A stretch of DNA of 20,419 nucleotides from a virus. The first letter of the stretch is position 1. Each line of letters opens with the position of its first letter. The stretch spans positions 1 through 20,419 of IMG/VR virus record IMGVR_UViG_3300008267_009253; one strand, given 5' to 3'. The position numbers and the translations under genes are program-made. The notes beneath the pieces are model-generated. The model saw nothing but the letters and a program-made list of their open reading frames with translations, made no database searches and was not told the origin of the DNA. Positions 1 through 6,806 of this stretch are shown here, piece after piece.

Positions 1-644
1 GTGATAGCTATGTAAGCTGGTCAAAGAAGAATAAAATGACCTTTGAAGAGATTGCGCAGCTTTTTGAAAAGAATGAATACCATGAAAAGCTTAAGCAAGG
101 AGCGATTCTTAAACTAACAGGCGGAGAGCCGTTTATTCAGCAAAAGAATCTTATTGAGTTTGTAAAGTTTATTAGAGATCGCTGGGGGTTTTATGACGTT
201 AGTACGCATGATTTTATGACGCCCTTACCGTCAACCCCGACTTTGCGTATCGACTTCGAGACAAACGGGACAATTATGCCAGACAAAGAGTGGTTTGATA
301 TTGGCTGCAGTGTGACATTTACAACTTCACCTAAGCTTTCTAATAACGGAGATCCTGCTGATAAACGTTTTAAACCAGAAGTCTTGCGTTTTCTCGTAAA
401 GCATAGTGCTTGTTTTAAATTTGTAGCTAAGCAAGAATCTGATCTCAATGAAGTACTTGAGAACTATATTAATAATCCTGATGTTGGTCTTACAAGCGAT
501 CTAGTATGGATTATGCCTATGTGTGGTTCCCGTAGTGAGTTACTTGAAGTAGGCCCCACTGTAGCTGAAATCTGTAAAAAGTATGGTTTTAAGTTTAGCA
601 ACCGTATGCATCTTCAAATCTGGGACAAAGCTTTAAAAGTATGA
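1..644 (+). CDS. queE: QueE, 7-carboxy-7-deazaguanine synthase (5' end outside window)
   Basis: Radical-SAM enzyme that converts 6-carboxytetrahydropterin to 7-carboxy-7-deazaguanine (CDG), the ring-contraction step of the preQ0 pathway. An ATG lies at 36, but the frame stays open back to base 3 and reads DSYVSWSKKNK; the two leading bases (gt) fit the end of a Cys codon. In QueE the last Cys of the CxxxCxxC cluster motif is followed by Asp, so the 4Fe-4S motif most likely lies just outside the window and the gene continues upstream. The TGGEP motif of radical-SAM QueE (about 117-131) and a C-terminal HLQIWD segment are present. Its stop overlaps the next start (ATGA). It shares the pathway with queC about 4.8 kb downstream. 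The family call is solid; only the N-terminus is missing. Confidence 0.9.
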   Translation, partial: DSYVSWSKKNKMTFEEIAQLFEKNEYHEKLKQGAILKLTGGEPFIQQKNLIEFVKFIRDRWGFYDVSTHDFMTPLPSTPTLRIDFETNGTIMPDKEWFDIGCSVTFTTSPKLSNNGDPADKRFKPEVLRFLVKHSACFKFVAKQESDLNEVLENYINNPDVGLTSDLVWIMPMCGSRSELLEVGPTVAEICKKYGFKFSNRMHLQIWDKALKV

Positions 645-799
645 ACGCTCCTGATCCTAAAAAACATCTCTTGATGAGTATAGGGAAAAGTGTTGTGCGT
701 ATTATTGCATGCACATCACTTATGTTCGGGGGTTATATTATATGCGGCGCTTTGCTTATAGTTGCTGAAGGTTTAGGTATTGCGGAAGAACTTGTATGA
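641..799 (+). CDS. Small membrane protein, 52 aa
   Basis: Unrecognised small protein. It starts MNAPDPKKHLL, has a basic stretch (GKSVVR), then one long hydrophobic segment at about residues 18-46, and a short acidic end (AEELV). The positive-inside pattern suggests a single-pass inner-membrane protein with its N-terminus in the cytoplasm. Both ends use ATGA overlaps: the start overlaps the queE stop and the stop overlaps the next start, which argues that it is really translated by coupling. No function can be assigned. It could be a holin- or superinfection-type small membrane protein, but nothing in the sequence shows that. Confidence 0.65.
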   Translation: MNAPDPKKHLLMSIGKSVVRIIACTSLMFGGYIICGALLIVAEGLGIAEELV

Positions 800-1023
800 A
801 GACAACCATTAAGTTTATTTATGAGAATGAGTACGAACCTGCTTTAGCTAGTCGTACTTCAGTGCCTCGTAAGTTTGAAGTGACTCTAGCAGGGGATGTA
901 TCCCTTCCTGAGCTTATTGAGCAATTTGAATACTTTACTAAAGGTATTGGCTATTTTCCTCCCGAAAACGCGCATCTAGACTATGTTGATAACGATACTG
1001 AAGAACGTAAATCTATAGAATGA
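796..1023 (+). CDS. Hypothetical protein, 75 aa
   Basis: Unrecognised small soluble protein. It opens with a beta-strand-like MKTTIKFIYEN, continues with a charged middle and ends in an acidic tail (YVDNDTEERKSIE). No Cys pairs, membrane segment or catalytic motif is visible. It overlaps both neighbours by four bases (ATGA), so it is the third member of a translationally coupled set running from queE to the kinase-like gene. Whether it works with the deazaguanine pathway or the kinase is unknown. Confidence 0.7.
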   Translation: MKTTIKFIYENEYEPALASRTSVPRKFEVTLAGDVSLPELIEQFEYFTKGIGYFPPENAHLDYVDNDTEERKSIE

Positions 1024-1703
1024 GTGTTAAACTTAGCAAAATCGGTATTATAGGTACTCAATGCATCGGTAAGAGTACTCTTATTGAAGACATGTTGCTT
1101 CAATGGCCTGAACTGAGCCGCCCAGAAAAGACTTATAGAGATTTAGTCAAAGAAAAAAATCTTCCGATCAATAAAGAGGGTACTAAAGAATCTCAGGAAA
1201 TGATCCTCAATTTTCTTGTAGACGAAGCAATGGCAAATTATGGTAAAAAGAAATTAGTCTTTGACCGTACGCCGTTAGATAATCTTGCTTATTCTTTGTG
1301 GCTCTACGATAAGCAGTGCTCTGATGTTGATGAGGCATTTATTGACAAAACTGTATCAATAGTAAGAAATGCAATGAAGTTCTATTCTGTGCTTTTTTAT
1401 ATACCCCTTTGTGCGGAAAACGACGTACTCATTACAAACAAAGAGCAAAGAGATATAGATCCAATATACAGAGGAGAAATAGGTGTGTTGTTTGATGCTT
1501 TTTATAAAGCCTGGGAAAGCGGTCGTTCTTACTTTTTTGATAATAGTGATTGCCCCCCGATTATTCCGTTATACGGTAACCCTCTCGAGCGAATTGCTAT
1601 GATGCAATTGTATATTAATGAGAAGTGTGAGTTTTTTGGAGAAAAGGATTCGTTAATAACTGATACAATACAGCAAGAATTTTTAAAAAAGAACTTGACT
1701 TAA
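1020..1703 (+). CDS. P-loop kinase-like ATPase (AAA_28 / nucleotide kinase type)
   Basis: A 227-aa protein with an N-terminal Walker A, GTQCIGKST (residues 12-20), on the first predicted beta-strand, and a downstream FDRTPLDN (residues 81-88) resembling the Walker B/DR substrate-binding region of thymidylate- and deoxynucleoside-kinase-like folds. The length and motif spacing fit AAA_28/NadR-like P-loop proteins common in T4-like phages. A role in phosphorylating a nucleoside or nucleotide is likely, but the substrate cannot be read. Its start overlaps the previous stop (ATGA), linking it to the queE operon, so supply of a modified nucleotide is a conceivable but unproven role. No terminator is evident after it; the next gene has its own late-promoter-like octamer. 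Confidence 0.7.
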   Translation: MSVKLSKIGIIGTQCIGKSTLIEDMLLQWPELSRPEKTYRDLVKEKNLPINKEGTKESQEMILNFLVDEAMANYGKKKLVFDRTPLDNLAYSLWLYDKQCSDVDEAFIDKTVSIVRNAMKFYSVLFYIPLCAENDVLITNKEQRDIDPIYRGEIGVLFDAFYKAWESGRSYFFDNSDCPPIIPLYGNPLERIAMMQLYINEKCEFFGEKDSLITDTIQQEFLKKNLT

Positions 1704-1707
1704 TTTG

Positions 1708-1715
1708 AGTAAGTA
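1708..1715 (+). promoter_or_regulatory. Putative late promoter (AGTAAGTA)
   Basis: Octamer AGTAAGTA ends 15 bases before the ATG at 1731, in the short gap after the kinase-like gene. It matches the N-R-T-A-A-R-T-A pattern found before the virion genes of this window, a relaxed form of the T4 late promoter TATAAATA. No Shine-Dalgarno sequence lies between it and the ATG. Confidence 0.45.
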
Positions 1716-1730
1716 TGTATTGTACTCTAC

Positions 1731-2441
1731 ATGAACTTCGATAAACTTGCAAATACGATTTCTGAAAGCTATTCAATAGCCTCAGAAGAGACTGAAGCCC
1801 GTCCGCCAAATCCAGAATTTTTGGCGTGGAAGAATACCCAGTCTCCTGAGTTTTTGAGTACTTTAAAAAATCCGTATTCATATTGGTATCTCAAAGTCCG
1901 TGGTAAAGGGCCTAATGTAGCTGATACTGAACCCCCTTCAATTGCCTCTACGACACCTAGCGCGATTTCATCCTCTAAGGAATATGCCCGTACACAGGAA
2001 GTAGTAGATGAAATTATTGCAGGCAACCCAAATGCTACTGTAGAAGACGTGCTTGCAGCTCTTGAACCTCGTATGCAAGTTTCTGGGCCGCTAGGCTTTA
2101 AATACGTAACCGACACTCAAGCTCTTCAGCAAATGCTTGATACTGCAAAGGGTATTGAAACCGGTGGTTCTGCAGAACCAGGTGAAGGAGATATCAATGA
2201 TGATAAAGCTGCTAAGCTTGACCGTCTACGCAAATTTATGGGTATGGGTCGCGGAGAACGAGATCTATACCTCAAGAAAGCTAAGGCTGCAGCTGCAGCT
2301 AAGGTAGCTGATTTTAACACTAAAGATAAAGAAGAAGACGATGAAGACGAAGAGGATATTGATCCGGATGTAAAGAGGTACGTCTCTCAACTAAAGGGCG
2401 GAGACGAAGATGAAGGGTCTGAAGATTACGAGAAGGATTAA
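1731..2441 (+). CDS. Hypothetical protein with acidic C-terminal tail, probable virion/head-related
   Basis: Unrecognised 236-aa protein. The N-terminus (MNFDKLANTISESYS) is a short amphipathic helix like the opening of many T4-type head proteins; the next 100 residues are rich in Pro, Ser and Thr. An alanine/lysine-rich helix (about 182-195) precedes a strongly acidic C-terminus (DKEEDDEDEEDIDPD and GGDEDEGSEDYEKD). Such acidic tails fit DNA-mimic, scaffold-core or assembly proteins. It has its own late-type octamer upstream and meets the head-completion gene tail to tail with overlapping stop codons, both of which support a late role. No catalytic motif is visible. Confidence 0.6.
   Translation: MNFDKLANTISESYSIASEETEARPPNPEFLAWKNTQSPEFLSTLKNPYSYWYLKVRGKGPNVADTEPPSIASTTPSAISSSKEYARTQEVVDEIIAGNPNATVEDVLAALEPRMQVSGPLGFKYVTDTQALQQMLDTAKGIETGGSAEPGEGDINDDKAAKLDRLRKFMGMGRGERDLYLKKAKAAAAAKVADFNTKDKEEDDEDEEDIDPDVKRYVSQLKGGDEDEGSEDYEKD
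2165..2180. repeat. 16-bp perfect palindrome
   Basis: TGGTTCTGCAGAACCA reads identically on both strands with no spacer, inside the acidic-tailed protein gene. It could bind a dimeric protein or be chance; no function is inferred. Confidence 0.4.
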
Positions 2442-2893
2442 CCTTTTAAGAACTTTTCAGTTAGTATAATAAATTTCATTCCTTTTTTAGCCGCGTATTC
2501 AGACGCGGCTTTCCATTTACACTGGTTTTGGTGGTACATTAAGTTCTCATAGAGAACAGTACTGCTTTTTTTCTTATTAGATTGCTTAGGTGGTAACGTT
2601 TGGCAATGCGGTTTTAATTCTATTAAATACTTTTGCACGTTACCTTGTTCATCTTTTATTGCTGCAATTAAATCTATATAGTAACGGTGTACTTTTTTAT
2701 CTACATCATTGTAGTAAGGCACAACTATAGACTCACTTGCCCATGCAACTACATTTGCGTTTTTGTCAAAGTGTAAAAAGAAGTCTCTTTCTAAAGAAGA
2801 TCTGTAGGAAGGATTAGTACTACCTTTGTATTTTTCTTTATTTATAGGGGTATAAATGCCTTGAAAGTACTTGTTATTTTTAGGGTACGCCAT
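2438..2893 (-). CDS. 4: Head completion protein, T4 gp4 (gp50) family
   Basis: A 151-aa protein matching the T4 gp4/gp50 head-completion family in length and motif order: an N-terminal tyrosine- and glycine-rich stretch (KYKGSTNPSYRSSLE), WASESIVVPYY (about 51-61), a YYIDLIAAIKDEQG segment, then a YLIELKP motif (89-95) and a C-terminal KFIILTE. Together E36, D74 and E92-x-K94 resemble a PD-(D/E)XK nuclease core, as noted for this family. In T4 the protein is needed after DNA packaging to make heads competent for tail joining, possibly by processing DNA ends. It is on the minus strand, divergent from the primase, with a GGTAAGTA late-type octamer 10 bases before its ATG, and it converges with the acidic-tailed gene. 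Confidence 0.85.
   Translation of the reverse strand: MAYPKNNKYFQGIYTPINKEKYKGSTNPSYRSSLERDFFLHFDKNANVVAWASESIVVPYYNDVDKKVHRYYIDLIAAIKDEQGNVQKYLIELKPHCQTLPPKQSNKKKSSTVLYENLMYHQNQCKWKAASEYAAKKGMKFIILTEKFLKG
2489..2510 (+). terminator. Hairpin, possible terminator of the 1731-2441 gene, inside antisense gp4
   Basis: AGCCGCGT, a 6-base loop (ATTCAG) and ACGCGGCT form a perfect, G+C-rich 8-bp stem followed by TTTCCATTT. It starts 48 bases after the stop codon of the plus-strand gene and lies wholly within the oppositely oriented gp4 coding sequence. The U-tract is short, so termination is plausible rather than certain. On the minus strand the stem is not followed by Ts. Confidence 0.45.
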
Positions 2894-2903
2894 ATACTAT
2901 AGT

Positions 2904-2911
2904 TACTTACC
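2904..2911 (-). promoter_or_regulatory. Putative late promoter of gp4 (GGTAAGTA)
   Basis: On the minus strand GGTAAGTA ends 10 bases before the gp4 ATG, with no Shine-Dalgarno sequence between. It also lies directly before the primase GTG start on the opposite strand, so a late and an early/middle transcription unit would diverge from these few bases. Confidence 0.5.
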
Positions 2912-2912
2912 T

Positions 2913-3938
2913 GTGCAAATTTCTCAAAACTTAGTAGTTAATACCTTTTTTCAATACTGTAAAAGACCAGTATTTAAAAAGAGTACGGGCACGTACAATG
3001 CAGAATGCCCGTATTGTAAAGAAGGTAAAAGTACTGGTAAGAAACGTAGATTCTTCTATATACCTCTAGATGATCAGTTATACTGTCATAACTGTAATAC
3101 TTCTAAGAATGGAATGAATTTCGTAATGGATCAAACTGGTATGTCATTTAAAGACATACTTGAAGAATCTGAAAATTGTATAGACAGTGTAGAAGACATA
3201 ATTAAGCGTTCTGCTATTTCTAAAAAATATAATCCTAAGAGCTTACCTGACGATAGTATTAATCTTTTTGATAATAATCAGCTTTCTTTTTATAGAGAGA
3301 ATCAAACTGTAAAAGACGCTTTAGAGTTTATATGTAAAAGAAGACTAGATACGGCTATTAATAGACCTAAGGCTTTATGGCTTAGTCTTACCGATTATAC
3401 GCATAAAAATAGAGTCGTTTTTCCGTTTTACAGTTTAGACACAAACGGTAAGGTAATATTTTATCAATCGAGAGCATTATACAAACACGACGAAGATATT
3501 GCAAAATATCTTTCTAAATCAAATTCAGACAAAGGTATATATAATATAGATAAAGTCAGTAGTGATATAGATTATATTTTTTTACAGGAGGGCCCTATTG
3601 ATGCTATGTTTTTACGCAATAGCGTAGCTCTTGCAGGTATTAAGCCTACAGAAGAACAGATAGATACAATTAAAAGGCGCTTTCCTATGCACACCTTAGT
3701 ATATGTACTTGACAATCAGTGGGTAGATGATACATCTTATAAAGTCACTAAAGATCTTTTAGATAGAGGAGAGAGTGTGTTTTTATGGCCAGACGGTCTT
3801 CAAAGGTTTAAAGATCTTAATGATATTTGTATTCATCTTAAAAAAGATGAAATAAAATGGGAATTTATCGTCAAACATACATATAATGGTATGAGAGGTC
3901 TTATACAATTTTCACAAATTAAATGCATACAAAATTAA
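2913..3938 (+). CDS. 61: DNA primase, T4 gp61-like (zinc finger + TOPRIM)
   Basis: Makes RNA primers for lagging-strand synthesis together with the phage replicative helicase. From the GTG at 2913 it is 341 aa, close to T4 gp61 (342). An N-terminal zinc ribbon has C32-PY-C35 and C58-HN-C61. The TOPRIM core shows LQEGPIDA (glutamate at about residue 225) and VYVLDNQ (about 260-266), the acidic metal-binding positions. The frame extends upstream to a TTG at 2871, but that would read into gp4 on the other strand and add a hydrophobic stretch atypical of primases, so the GTG is preferred. It overlaps thyX by 16 bases. The replicative helicase (gp41) is not in the window. Confidence 0.85.
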   Translation: MQISQNLVVNTFFQYCKRPVFKKSTGTYNAECPYCKEGKSTGKKRRFFYIPLDDQLYCHNCNTSKNGMNFVMDQTGMSFKDILEESENCIDSVEDIIKRSAISKKYNPKSLPDDSINLFDNNQLSFYRENQTVKDALEFICKRRLDTAINRPKALWLSLTDYTHKNRVVFPFYSLDTNGKVIFYQSRALYKHDEDIAKYLSKSNSDKGIYNIDKVSSDIDYIFLQEGPIDAMFLRNSVALAGIKPTEEQIDTIKRRFPMHTLVYVLDNQWVDDTSYKVTKDLLDRGESVFLWPDGLQRFKDLNDICIHLKKDEIKWEFIVKHTYNGMRGLIQFSQIKCIQN

Positions 3939-4585
3939 TAGCTATAACCAAGCCGCTTAATATTTCAGAAGCGTCTTTAACCCCTGAAGAGTTTATTGTT
4001 TATATTGCCCGAGTAAGCAATCCTGCTAATCAATTAAACGTAGAAACCGGTCACAGACTTATTCGTTATCTTATTAAGCATAAGCACTGGAGTCCCTTTG
4101 AACATGTTACAGTCACGTATGAAATTAAAACCTCTAGAGGTATTGCTGCTCAAATACTAAGACACCGTTCGTTTACGTTCCAGGAATTTAGTCAGCGTTA
4201 TGCTCAAGCTACTGACCTTGAGCTTATCGAATGGCGTAAACAGGGTAAAAGTAATAGACAAGTTGGGGATGAACCTGTAACCTTACCTCGTCATTTACAG
4301 TATGCAGTTGAAGAGTGTCAGCGCAATACAAAAGCGCTTTATGATCAATTAATCGGAGAGGGCATAGCTAAGGAATCAGCACGTATGATTCTACCGCTTT
4401 CCACGCAAACTACTATTTATATGTCTGGCACTCTACGTAGTTGGATACATTATCTAGATCTTCGTTGTGCTGAATCTACTCAAAAAGAGCATAGATTGAT
4501 AGCTCTAGACATTAAAAAAGGTCTCGAAGAATTGTTTCCCGAGACCTTTAAGGCTATTAATGAATTAGCTATTAACGCGGAGTAG
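3923..4585 (+). CDS. thyX: Flavin-dependent thymidylate synthase ThyX
   Basis: Methylates dUMP to dTMP using methylene-tetrahydrofolate, NADPH and FAD, supplying thymidine for replication. The signature RHRSFTFQEFSQRY (residues 80-93) matches the ThyX motif RHRxxSxxxxSxRY apart from a Thr for the first Ser. The N-terminal HWSPFEH segment (55-61) and C-terminal LRCAESTQKEHR are also typical. At 220 aa it is the usual length. It overlaps the primase by 16 bases, so the two are probably cotranscribed and coupled. Its last codons overlap the oppositely oriented virion gene by 14 bases and contain a hairpin that appears to serve that gene. Confidence 0.95.
   Translation: MHTKLIAITKPLNISEASLTPEEFIVYIARVSNPANQLNVETGHRLIRYLIKHKHWSPFEHVTVTYEIKTSRGIAAQILRHRSFTFQEFSQRYAQATDLELIEWRKQGKSNRQVGDEPVTLPRHLQYAVEECQRNTKALYDQLIGEGIAKESARMILPLSTQTTIYMSGTLRSWIHYLDLRCAESTQKEHRLIALDIKKGLEELFPETFKAINELAINAE
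4517..4549 (-). terminator. Rho-independent terminator for the minus-strand gene, inside thyX
   Basis: AAAGGTCTCG (4517-4526) and CGAGACCTTT (4540-4549) form a perfect 10-bp stem with a 13-base loop. Read on the minus strand the stem is followed by a run of T (CCTTTTTTAAT), and it begins 22 bases after the stop of the minus-strand virion gene. On the plus strand it lies in the last codons of thyX and has no clear T-run. Confidence 0.7.
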
Positions 4586-5360
4586 TAGCGTCTTTTACTT
4601 TCTTTTCAGAGGTAATAACCACCGACTTAAATACTTCAGCTAAGCCGCGAAGATTTTCTGCTAACTTAGTAATGCGCTTTTCTTCGCGGCGAACAACCCC
4701 GCGAAACGGAATAGAATTTTTAATTTCTAACTGATTAATTTGAGAATTTAAACTTTCTGGCCCGGTACCGTTAACGAACTCAGCTATTTCTTCTAGTTTA
4801 GAAATCCAACCACGAGCAGCATCAACCCCAGAGGAATCTACATTAAGCTGTGGGTTATCTGCTACATCAAAATCTGTTGGATCAGTACCCTTGTCTAATG
4901 AACGCTTGTAAGCTTCTTCGTCTGACATTTCATCCCCAGCTGGAGCAGGAATATCACCGACAGCTTCTTTCATAGCCATTTTTGTTGCAGTTGCGTATTT
5001 AATTTTTTTACCTTCTTTCTTACCGTACTGCTTTGTAAATGCATTAGTAGGTAATTTTTTATGTAATTTTTTAGCTTTCTTTTTTTCAGAAGGAGTCATA
5101 TGTCTCTCTTTTACTTCTACAGTCTTACCACCAATTTCAAACGACTTTTCACCAGATGCTTTAGCTTTAGCAAGCTTACCTGTAAAAGCATTACCTTCTG
5201 CTTCTTCTTTCTTTAAACCTTTTTTCATACGCAAAGCTGCAAAATCAGCACTAGTAATTTTGCCATGCGGTGAAGCAACATCTATGTTACCTTGTTTACC
5301 GTGCAACTTTTCGTTTTCTTCATTAAGGGATTTTAAAAATGTATGTGCGAACTTAGACAT
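4572..5360 (-). CDS. Predicted internal virion protein, Lys-rich (262 aa)
   Basis: Unrecognised at family level. The first ATG gives MSKFAHTFLKSLNEE; a TTG three codons upstream is less likely. The amphipathic opening followed by Glu resembles the capsid-targeting sequence of T4 internal proteins, which gp21 cleaves after [hydrophobic]-x-E. A very basic middle (SEKKKAKKLHKK, then QYGKKEGKKIKYATATKMA at about 113-131) could bind DNA; the YATATKMA element recurs in phage proteins. The C-terminal third is helical and ends in KKVKDATTPR. A GATAAATA octamer 9 bases before the ATG and a strong terminator after the stop mark it as a single late transcription unit on the minus strand. An internal or core head protein is the best inference. 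Confidence 0.6.
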   Translation of the reverse strand: MSKFAHTFLKSLNEENEKLHGKQGNIDVASPHGKITSADFAALRMKKGLKKEEAEGNAFTGKLAKAKASGEKSFEIGGKTVEVKERHMTPSEKKKAKKLHKKLPTNAFTKQYGKKEGKKIKYATATKMAMKEAVGDIPAPAGDEMSDEEAYKRSLDKGTDPTDFDVADNPQLNVDSSGVDAARGWISKLEEIAEFVNGTGPESLNSQINQLEIKNSIPFRGVVRREEKRITKLAENLRGLAEVFKSVVITSEKKVKDATTPR

Positions 5361-5369
5361 AGTTACCAA

Positions 5370-5377
5370 TATTTATC
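5370..5377 (-). promoter_or_regulatory. Putative late promoter (GATAAATA)
   Basis: On the minus strand GATAAATA differs from T4 TATAAATA only at the first base and ends 9 bases before the ATG at 5360. It sits in the divergent gap with queC. No Shine-Dalgarno sequence separates it from the start. Confidence 0.6.
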
Positions 5378-5419
5378 AAAAACATTTGAGTTTTTAAGGC
5401 TATATTTTAATATAAACAT

Positions 5420-6139
5420 ATGACAAAAGCATTAGTAATTCTTTCCGGTGGAATGGATAGTTCTGTATTGCTACACCATGTTGCACGTACACTCAATTAT
5501 AAGGAAGTATATGCTATTACGTTTAATTATGGGCAGCGGATTGCTAGAGAAATTGAATGCGCTAAGTTTCAAGCTAAAGATTGTTGTGTAAAGGAGCATA
5601 AAATCGTTAATATGGATTTCTTTAGAGATATCTCAAAGATGTCCGCTTTAACTAATACAGATCTAAAAATACCAAAGGCTAGAGAAGATATTGGTAATGC
5701 CCAGCCTTTGAGCTATGTTCCGTTTCGTAATCTTTTACTTTTAACTACCACTGCCGGATGGGCTGAAAGTATTGGGGCGGAGCATCTGTATTACGGCGCT
5801 GTACAAACTGATGATTTTAGTGGTTATTGGGATTGTACATCTTTATTTTTAAATAAAGTTAATGACGTGTACAACTTGAATCGTAAAAACAATATTCAAG
5901 TTAAAGCACCGTTTATGACTTATACTAAAGAAGAAGTGATTAAGACAGGTATTAACTTGCAAGTAGACTTTCGACAGACTCATACATGTTATGAAGGCAC
6001 TGACCCGGCCTGCGGAGAATGTGTTTCATGCGCTGCTCGTATTAAAGGGTTTATTGATAATGGCGCTATTGATCCTATTGCTTACAAGAAAGATATTCCC
6101 TGGTCTAAATACAACTGCAAAGAATTAACTTATCTATAA
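5420..6139 (+). CDS. queC: QueC, 7-cyano-7-deazaguanine (preQ0) synthase
   Basis: Converts CDG to preQ0 using ATP and ammonia. The N-terminal PP-loop SGGMDSS (residues 9-15) binds ATP, and the C-terminal zinc site is complete: C190, C198, C201 and C204 in CYEGTDPACGECVSC. Its 239 aa is a normal length for the stand-alone enzyme. With queE at the left edge, this is the second of the four classical preQ0 genes; folE and queD are not in the window. The class II glutamine amidotransferase gene starts two bases after the queC stop codon, so the two are almost certainly cotranslated. That pairing recalls Gat-QueC, known as a fusion in archaea and linked to archaeosine-type DNA bases in some phages. 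Confidence 0.96.
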   Translation: MTKALVILSGGMDSSVLLHHVARTLNYKEVYAITFNYGQRIAREIECAKFQAKDCCVKEHKIVNMDFFRDISKMSALTNTDLKIPKAREDIGNAQPLSYVPFRNLLLLTTTAGWAESIGAEHLYYGAVQTDDFSGYWDCTSLFLNKVNDVYNLNRKNNIQVKAPFMTYTKEEVIKTGINLQVDFRQTHTCYEGTDPACGECVSCAARIKGFIDNGAIDPIAYKKDIPWSKYNCKELTYL

Positions 6140-6140
6140 C

Positions 6141-6794
6141 ATGTGTGGTATAGCTGGTTCAAATAACAGTCTGCAGGCCTTCACTCTCTATCAGAGTAAT
6201 CTCGATAGGGGTTTTTATAGTTCCGGCTCTATAGTGCTTGACGATTTAGGGTTATGGTTGTGCGAAAAAGCTTTAGGGCAGTTTATTAAACCTTCAAAAC
6301 CAGCTTCTGTACCAGGTATACACGCAAATGGTATATATTATTTGTATCATTCTCGAGGACCCACGACCGAAACAAAAGAGTTCATAAAAGATAATAATCA
6401 TCCCTTTTTTTATGGAGACTGGATTATTGCGCATAATGGTATAATCAGTAATTTTGCTAAACTCTGTGAACAATATTTTCCTAGTGTAAATTCTGAAAAA
6501 GATACTGATAGCTGTATTATACCTCGAGTTATTAATGAATTTGGTTTAGTAGAAGGGTTATCGAAGTTAGAAGGTACACTTGCAATTTGGGCTTATAATA
6601 TTCGGGATACTCAGCTCTATATTACTCGTAATTCTTGTACTTTATACGCTAATGTTAATACTGGAGACTTTTGCTCTACCCAGTTCAAGGATAGTATTAT
6701 GCTTGATGAGGGGGTAATATATAAAATTGTTAATTCTAATCAGATCATAGTAGAAACTAAATTTAGAAGTAAATCTCCCTATTTTATACTCTAA
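6141..6794 (+). CDS. gat: Class II (Ntn) glutamine amidotransferase, Gat-like partner of QueC
   Basis: An Ntn-hydrolase glutaminase that releases ammonia from glutamine. Cys2, in the MCGIAG start, becomes the N-terminal nucleophile after Met removal. R72 (HSRGPTTE), the HPF triplet (87-89), the HNG oxyanion motif (98-100) and DTD (121-123) follow GlmS/PurF-type glutaminase domains. At 217 aa it is only the glutaminase domain, with no synthetase or isomerase domain, so it needs a partner. The start lies two bases past the queC stop. Two roles fit: feeding ammonia to QueC for nitrile formation, or acting as the Gat half of a Gat-QueC-like amidotransferase that turns preQ0 into the formamidine (G+). 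The second is favoured by known phage Gat-QueC enzymes but is inference. Confidence 0.85.
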   Translation: MCGIAGSNNSLQAFTLYQSNLDRGFYSSGSIVLDDLGLWLCEKALGQFIKPSKPASVPGIHANGIYYLYHSRGPTTETKEFIKDNNHPFFYGDWIIAHNGIISNFAKLCEQYFPSVNSEKDTDSCIIPRVINEFGLVEGLSKLEGTLAIWAYNIRDTQLYITRNSCTLYANVNTGDFCSTQFKDSIMLDEGVIYKIVNSNQIIVETKFRSKSPYFIL

Positions 6795-6806
6795 GTATAG
6801 AGTATA
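6785..6806 (+). promoter_or_regulatory. 9-bp hairpin spanning gat stop and next start
   Basis: TATACTCTA (6785-6793), loop AGTA, TAGAGTATA (6798-6806): a perfect inverted repeat containing the gat stop codon (6792-6794) and ending on the A of the next ATG. As RNA it would partly occlude the start; as DNA it could be an operator. The low G+C and missing T-run argue against a terminator. Confidence 0.5.

Noticed and set aside
2871-2912. TTG start extending the primase by 14 codons
   Set aside because: It would run through the gp4 start region and add a hydrophobic stretch; the GTG at 2913 gives the expected primase length.
5361-5369. TTG start three codons before the ATG of the internal virion protein
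   Set aside because: The ATG at 5360 gives a canonical-looking N-terminus and the right spacing to the GATAAATA octamer.
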